From Bryobacterales bacterium (lineage in GTDB: Bacteria; Acidobacteriota; Terriglobia; Bryobacterales; Bryobacteraceae), in NCBI GenBank assembly GCA_003163855.1, contig PLRJ01000058.1:16026-53598 (forward strand): a stretch of DNA of 37,573 bases, read 5' to 3'. The position numbers were made by a program, and so were the translations under genes. Shown here one piece after another: positions 34,401 to 37,573 of this stretch. Below the pieces are notes generated by a model. That model saw only the letters and a program-made list of their open reading frames with translations, searched no databases and had not been told where the DNA came from. Position 1 is the first letter of the stretch. Each line of letters starts with the position of its first letter.

Positions 34401-36002
34401 ATGCTCTCCCGGCTCACCCTAACGGTTTTGACGCTTTCAGTGTGCTCCTTTGCCGACACGCGATTTGCCATCTCTTATCCCGCCTCCGCGAATGCCGGAC
34501 CCATCACAGGCCGCGTTTACGTCATGATTTCGAAGACATCGGAAACAGAACCGCGCCTCCAGGTCGGGCGCGTGGGTGTACCGTTCTTCGGCCATGATGT
34601 AAAAAAGCTGTCGCCGCGGCAGAGCGCCGTGATTGATGAGTCCGATCTGGGTAGTCCCGTGGAGAGTTTGAAAGATATTCCAGCGGGCGACTACTTTGTG
34701 CAGGCGTTTGTGTCGGTTTATACGGAGTTTCATCGAGCCGACGGCCACACGCTGTATATGCATGACGACAAGTGGGAGGGCCAGCGCTGGAACCGATCGC
34801 CCGGCAATCTGTACAGCAAGGTGCAGAAGATGACGGTGAATGCGGAGAAAGGCTACGAGATAGCGCTGGTGTGCGACCAGGTGATTCCGCCGGTGGTGAT
34901 TCCGGCGGACACCGAATATGTGAAGAGTTTCAAGTTGCAGAGTCCCATGCTGACCAAGTTTTGGGGGAGCCCCATCTATATGGGCGCGACCGTGCTATTG
35001 CCCAAGGATTACGAACGGACGGAGATTAGTTATCCGGTGCTTTATATGCAGGGGCATTTTAGTCTTAACCCACCGCTGGGGTTTTCTCCAACAGGCAATG
35101 GCAAGGTGCTGTATGAGGAATGGATGAAGGATGATTTCCCGCGGATGATTGTAGTGACGTTCCAGCATCCGACGCCTTACTTCGACGACTCCTACGCCGT
35201 GAACTCGGTGAACGTAGGTCCATATGGCGACGCCATTCTGCAGGAACTGATTCCCGAAGTGGAGAAGCGCTTCCGTATTATTAAACAGCCTTGGGCCCGG
35301 CTGCTTTCGGGCGGATCCACCGGAGGTTGGGAAGCTCTGGCGCTTCAGCTTTACCATCCAGATTTCTTTGGAGGCACATGGTCTTATTGTCCTGACTCAG
35401 TGGATTTCAACGATGTCGAGGGTATCAATGTGTATCGGGATAAGAATGCCTTTTATAAAGAGATGGAATGGCGGCGTGAACCGACCATCAACAGCCGCGA
35501 AATTAATGGACAGGTGCGGCAAACCTCCGAACAGCGCAATCATTTTGAACTGGTAAACGGGACGCGCGGCAGGTCGGGCGAGCAACTAGACATCTGGTCA
35601 GCGGTTTTCGGACCACTCGGAGAGGATGGATACTTCGAACCGTTGTTCGACAAGATGACCGGGACCATGCATCCGAAGGTGGCTCAATATTGGAAAGATA
35701 ACGCCGATCTCCGCTATTACATGGAGAAGAATTGGTCAACGCTCGGCCCAAAGCTGGTAGACCGGCTGCATATCTATGTCGGCGACGCCGATAATTTCTT
35801 CCTGAATAACGGAGTGCATCGGATGCAGGAGTGGATGGCGAAAACTGAAAATCCGCATTACGAAGGATATTTCTTGTACGGCGCAATGAAGGGTCATTGC
35901 TACAGCGGGCCGGAAAATTCAGCCGATCGTTTGAAGCAGATGGCGGAATTCATCATGTCGAAGATGCCAGTGAACACCGTAGCGGACTGGTGGAAGAATT
36001 AA
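34401..36002 (+). CDS. Secreted esterase-family alpha/beta hydrolase
   Basis: 533 residues from the ATG at 34401, which gives a clean signal peptide (MLSRLTLTVLTLSVCSFA). The frame is open up to an ATG at 34320 overlapping the regulator stop, but that extra 27-residue stretch looks non-conserved and would spoil the signal. Residues up to ~170 form a beta-rich domain. The hydrolase part holds 'YPVLYMQGHFSLNPP', the nucleophile elbow GGSTGG with Ser306, and a C-terminal 'HIYVGDADNFFLNNG' and 'KGHCYSGP' that may supply the acid and His. This matches the esterase-D/enterochelin-esterase-like class acting on ester bonds; the substrate is not clear. It overlaps the convergent DinB-like gene by 4 bases at the stop. 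Confidence 0.82.
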   Translation: MLSRLTLTVLTLSVCSFADTRFAISYPASANAGPITGRVYVMISKTSETEPRLQVGRVGVPFFGHDVKKLSPRQSAVIDESDLGSPVESLKDIPAGDYFVQAFVSVYTEFHRADGHTLYMHDDKWEGQRWNRSPGNLYSKVQKMTVNAEKGYEIALVCDQVIPPVVIPADTEYVKSFKLQSPMLTKFWGSPIYMGATVLLPKDYERTEISYPVLYMQGHFSLNPPLGFSPTGNGKVLYEEWMKDDFPRMIVVTFQHPTPYFDDSYAVNSVNVGPYGDAILQELIPEVEKRFRIIKQPWARLLSGGSTGGWEALALQLYHPDFFGGTWSYCPDSVDFNDVEGINVYRDKNAFYKEMEWRREPTINSREINGQVRQTSEQRNHFELVNGTRGRSGEQLDIWSAVFGPLGEDGYFEPLFDKMTGTMHPKVAQYWKDNADLRYYMEKNWSTLGPKLVDRLHIYVGDADNFFLNNGVHRMQEWMAKTENPHYEGYFLYGAMKGHCYSGPENSADRLKQMAEFIMSKMPVNTVADWWKN

Positions 36003-36559
36003 CGAACAGGCGCGGCTTCCTGCATCGCCGCGATTCGTGCTTCGTTGGCTTTGGTCAAATGCGGCGTGATTCCCAACATCCTTTCAATTAGCATAAGCTG
36101 CCCGCGATGATGCATCTCATGTTCTTTCACGCTCATCAAGATGTCGAACCGTGTGCGGCTGGGCCGCTCTGCGCTAGGCGGCATGGCGATGGCTTGGCCC
36201 AGAAACTCATCGCTCAGTCCCTCTACCGCGTTCGCGAACTTCTCGCCCTCGTTCTTGAGCAAGGCGATTACCTGGTCCTTCGTCGTCACCTTCTCCGACT
36301 CCGCTTTAATGCTTTCCATATAGCGCATGAAGTCAAATCCAACCATCGAGGTGCGTTTTGCATTCAACGTCACCTCTTCCTGAAATTTGCCACCCATGGC
36401 AATGTGCGTCAGCAATTCCTTAACGCTTCTGAATCCTTTCGCCGCCTGAAAATCGTACTGATCTTCCGGGATTTCTTCCGCAATAATCAACGTATTCTTG
36501 CGCACTGTGCGGAAGGCTGCCGCCAGTTCCTTCGATCCGTAGTGATTCATCGTGACCAC
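35999..36559 (-). CDS. DinB/YfiT-like four-helix metal-binding protein
   Basis: 186 residues of the DinB-like helical-bundle superfamily. The metal-binding His triad is visible as His in 'LLTHIAMG' and two in 'VKEHEMHHRGQ' near 'LMLIERMLG'. Members include thiol-dependent transferases and stress proteins; no specific activity can be given. The start is GTG (36559) with GAGG about 5 bases upstream, and that Shine-Dalgarno overlaps the stop codon of the M1 peptidase gene, so translation is probably coupled. An ATG three codons later (36550) is the alternative but lies too far from the ribosome-binding site. It is downstream of the peptidase in one unit. Confidence 0.85.
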   Translation of the reverse strand: MVTMNHYGSKELAAAFRTVRKNTLIIAEEIPEDQYDFQAAKGFRSVKELLTHIAMGGKFQEEVTLNAKRTSMVGFDFMRYMESIKAESEKVTTKDQVIALLKNEGEKFANAVEGLSDEFLGQAIAMPPSAERPSRTRFDILMSVKEHEMHHRGQLMLIERMLGITPHLTKANEARIAAMQEAAPVR

Positions 36560-36566
36560 TATAACC

Positions 36567-37573
36567 TCAACGCTGCAAAATTTCTTTCCACGAGTCCAAT
36601 TCCAGCTTCTTGGGCGTAACGGGAAGTTTTACGTCATAAGTGGCGGTGTTGTTTCCCACCACGCGCCACTCGCCAAAGCGGATCATACTGCCTTTGCCGA
36701 TATCCGCGAACACCGGCAGCAGCATGGCGAACTTTTCGTCCACCTCGCTCTGCGTGATGCTCAAATGCGCCACGCTTGTGCCATCGGAGGCGGGCGTTAT
36801 TTGATAATCGAACTTATATTTCGGCACGCGGGTGCCATAAACCCATTCGCGAAAAAACCAGTCCATGCGCCCGTTGCCCTCAATGTTCATTGCCGGCGTC
36901 ATGTGTTTCTCCACCACCGCCTGAAAAGCTTCTGTCGAAGCCGGAGCGTTGGCGTAGGTAGTGACAAAGTCGTGCATCATGGCGATGAACGCTTTGTCGC
37001 CTTCCTGATTCGTGTGCATGATTGACCGCAGCATGCCCAGAACATAAGCGCCCTTGGCGTAGGTGTCTTCCTGGTAGGCATTGTGGGTCTGCGGAGACAC
37101 TAAACGTAATCCCAGCCAGATGGGTCCAGCATCGGTGGCGGCTATCCCAAATGTGTTCTTTTCCAGAATGCGTTTGCGCTGGCGATCCCAGAACTGGATG
37201 TAATCGTTACGGGAGTTTTTCTGCGCCTGCTCCAGGAATAATGCCGCCGAGAACTCGGCAAAGCCTTCCGACAGCCACTGATCGTGATAAGACGCCCAAC
37301 CCACCGCGTGTCCCCACCACTGATGCGAGACTTCGTGCGGCGTCACTTCATCCACAAACGCCGTCAATTTGTTTTGATTACCAAAGGCCATCCAGCGCTG
37401 GGTGGAATCCATGTAAGCCAGCATAGGCAGGTAGACCAAGTTGGGCCACGACTGTCCCATGAAAAAATCGGGCTGCTCTGTAAGCGCTATATGGTCGAAT
37501 GGCGCAGGCCCGAAAAAGTAAGTACAGACCTGCAACTGCGCGCGCGCAATTTCCAGCGCGTGTTTGGTCATGG
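36567..37573 (-). CDS. M1-family zinc metallopeptidase (aminopeptidase N-like), C-terminal part
   Basis: The 5' end lies outside the window; 335 codons are present. The zinc motif HEVSH is followed after 18 residues by the third ligand Glu in 'WLSEGFAEFSA', the exact M1 spacing (HExxH-x18-E). 'HQWWGHAVGW' and the C-terminal 'FFREWVYGTRVPKY' are typical of acidobacterial M1 proteins. The classical exopeptidase motif GAMEN is absent from the expected place, where 'FFMGQSWPNLVYLPML' is found, so strict aminopeptidase activity is uncertain. Whether it is exported cannot be seen from this fragment. The stop codon overlaps the Shine-Dalgarno of the DinB-like gene. Confidence 0.9.
   Translation of the reverse strand, partial: MTKHALEIARAQLQVCTYFFGPAPFDHIALTEQPDFFMGQSWPNLVYLPMLAYMDSTQRWMAFGNQNKLTAFVDEVTPHEVSHQWWGHAVGWASYHDQWLSEGFAEFSAALFLEQAQKNSRNDYIQFWDRQRKRILEKNTFGIAATDAGPIWLGLRLVSPQTHNAYQEDTYAKGAYVLGMLRSIMHTNQEGDKAFIAMMHDFVTTYANAPASTEAFQAVVEKHMTPAMNIEGNGRMDWFFREWVYGTRVPKYKFDYQITPASDGTSVAHLSITQSEVDEKFAMLLPVFADIGKGSMIRFGEWRVVGNNTATYDVKLPVTPKKLELDSWKEILQR

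Overview
The window looks like a chromosome segment from an acidobacterium, most likely of the Bryobacterales/Solibacter group. This is inferred from family content, not from a marker gene. The clues are two secreted VWFA-related proteins of the kind expanded in Acidobacteria, a ~1200-residue Oar-like TonB-dependent receptor with an N-terminal carboxypeptidase-regulatory-like domain, two Tat-exported FG-GAP/ASPIC-UnbV (CRTAC1-like) proteins, periplasmic TPR proteins with a seven-heme cytochrome c, and very large secreted proteins with FN3 and Ig-like repeats. GTG and TTG starts are common.

Region 1 (1-3450, minus strand apart from a PIN-domain remnant at the left edge) is housekeeping: glgC for glycogen synthesis, then a smpB-pepA pair ending in a probable terminator. 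Region 2 (3664-7017, plus strand) is a short secretion/pilus locus. It holds a secretin with an N-terminal TPR part and two overlapping pseudopilin genes, followed by tRNA-Gln(TTG). Region 3 (7018-14890) holds two tandem paralogous genes for giant secreted proteins. Each has a glycoside-hydrolase-like catalytic region with two candidate catalytic glutamates, an FN3 domain and C-terminal two-cysteine repeat modules. The paralogs also share a conserved upstream leader ending in an identical 14-mer just before the start codon.

Region 4 (15009-29660, minus strand) is a long envelope cluster. In transcription order it reads: TonB-dependent receptor, a terminator/attenuator, TPR protein, TPR protein, seven-heme cytochrome c, two VWFA-related proteins, FG-GAP/ASPIC-UnbV protein, and the Wzm/Wzt polysaccharide exporter. 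From the first TPR gene to wzt the genes overlap, abut or lie within 24 bases of each other, so one long operon is likely.

Region 5 (29949-34323, plus strand) starts with a second FG-GAP/ASPIC-UnbV gene of exactly the same length (568 codons), divergent from the receptor and followed 2 bases later by a WcaF-like acetyltransferase. A porin-like barrel protein and a stand-alone CheY-like response regulator follow. Region 6 (34401-37573) has a secreted esterase-family hydrolase, then on the minus strand an M1 metallopeptidase (5' end outside the window) translationally coupled to a DinB-like protein.

The most interesting element is the receptor/TPR/cytochrome/VWFA/ASPIC-UnbV/polysaccharide-export cluster. 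Both ASPIC-UnbV genes lead directly into a polysaccharide gene. My working inference is an outer-envelope system that couples periplasmic redox proteins and protein scaffolds to a surface glycan. No known named system is established by the sequence alone.
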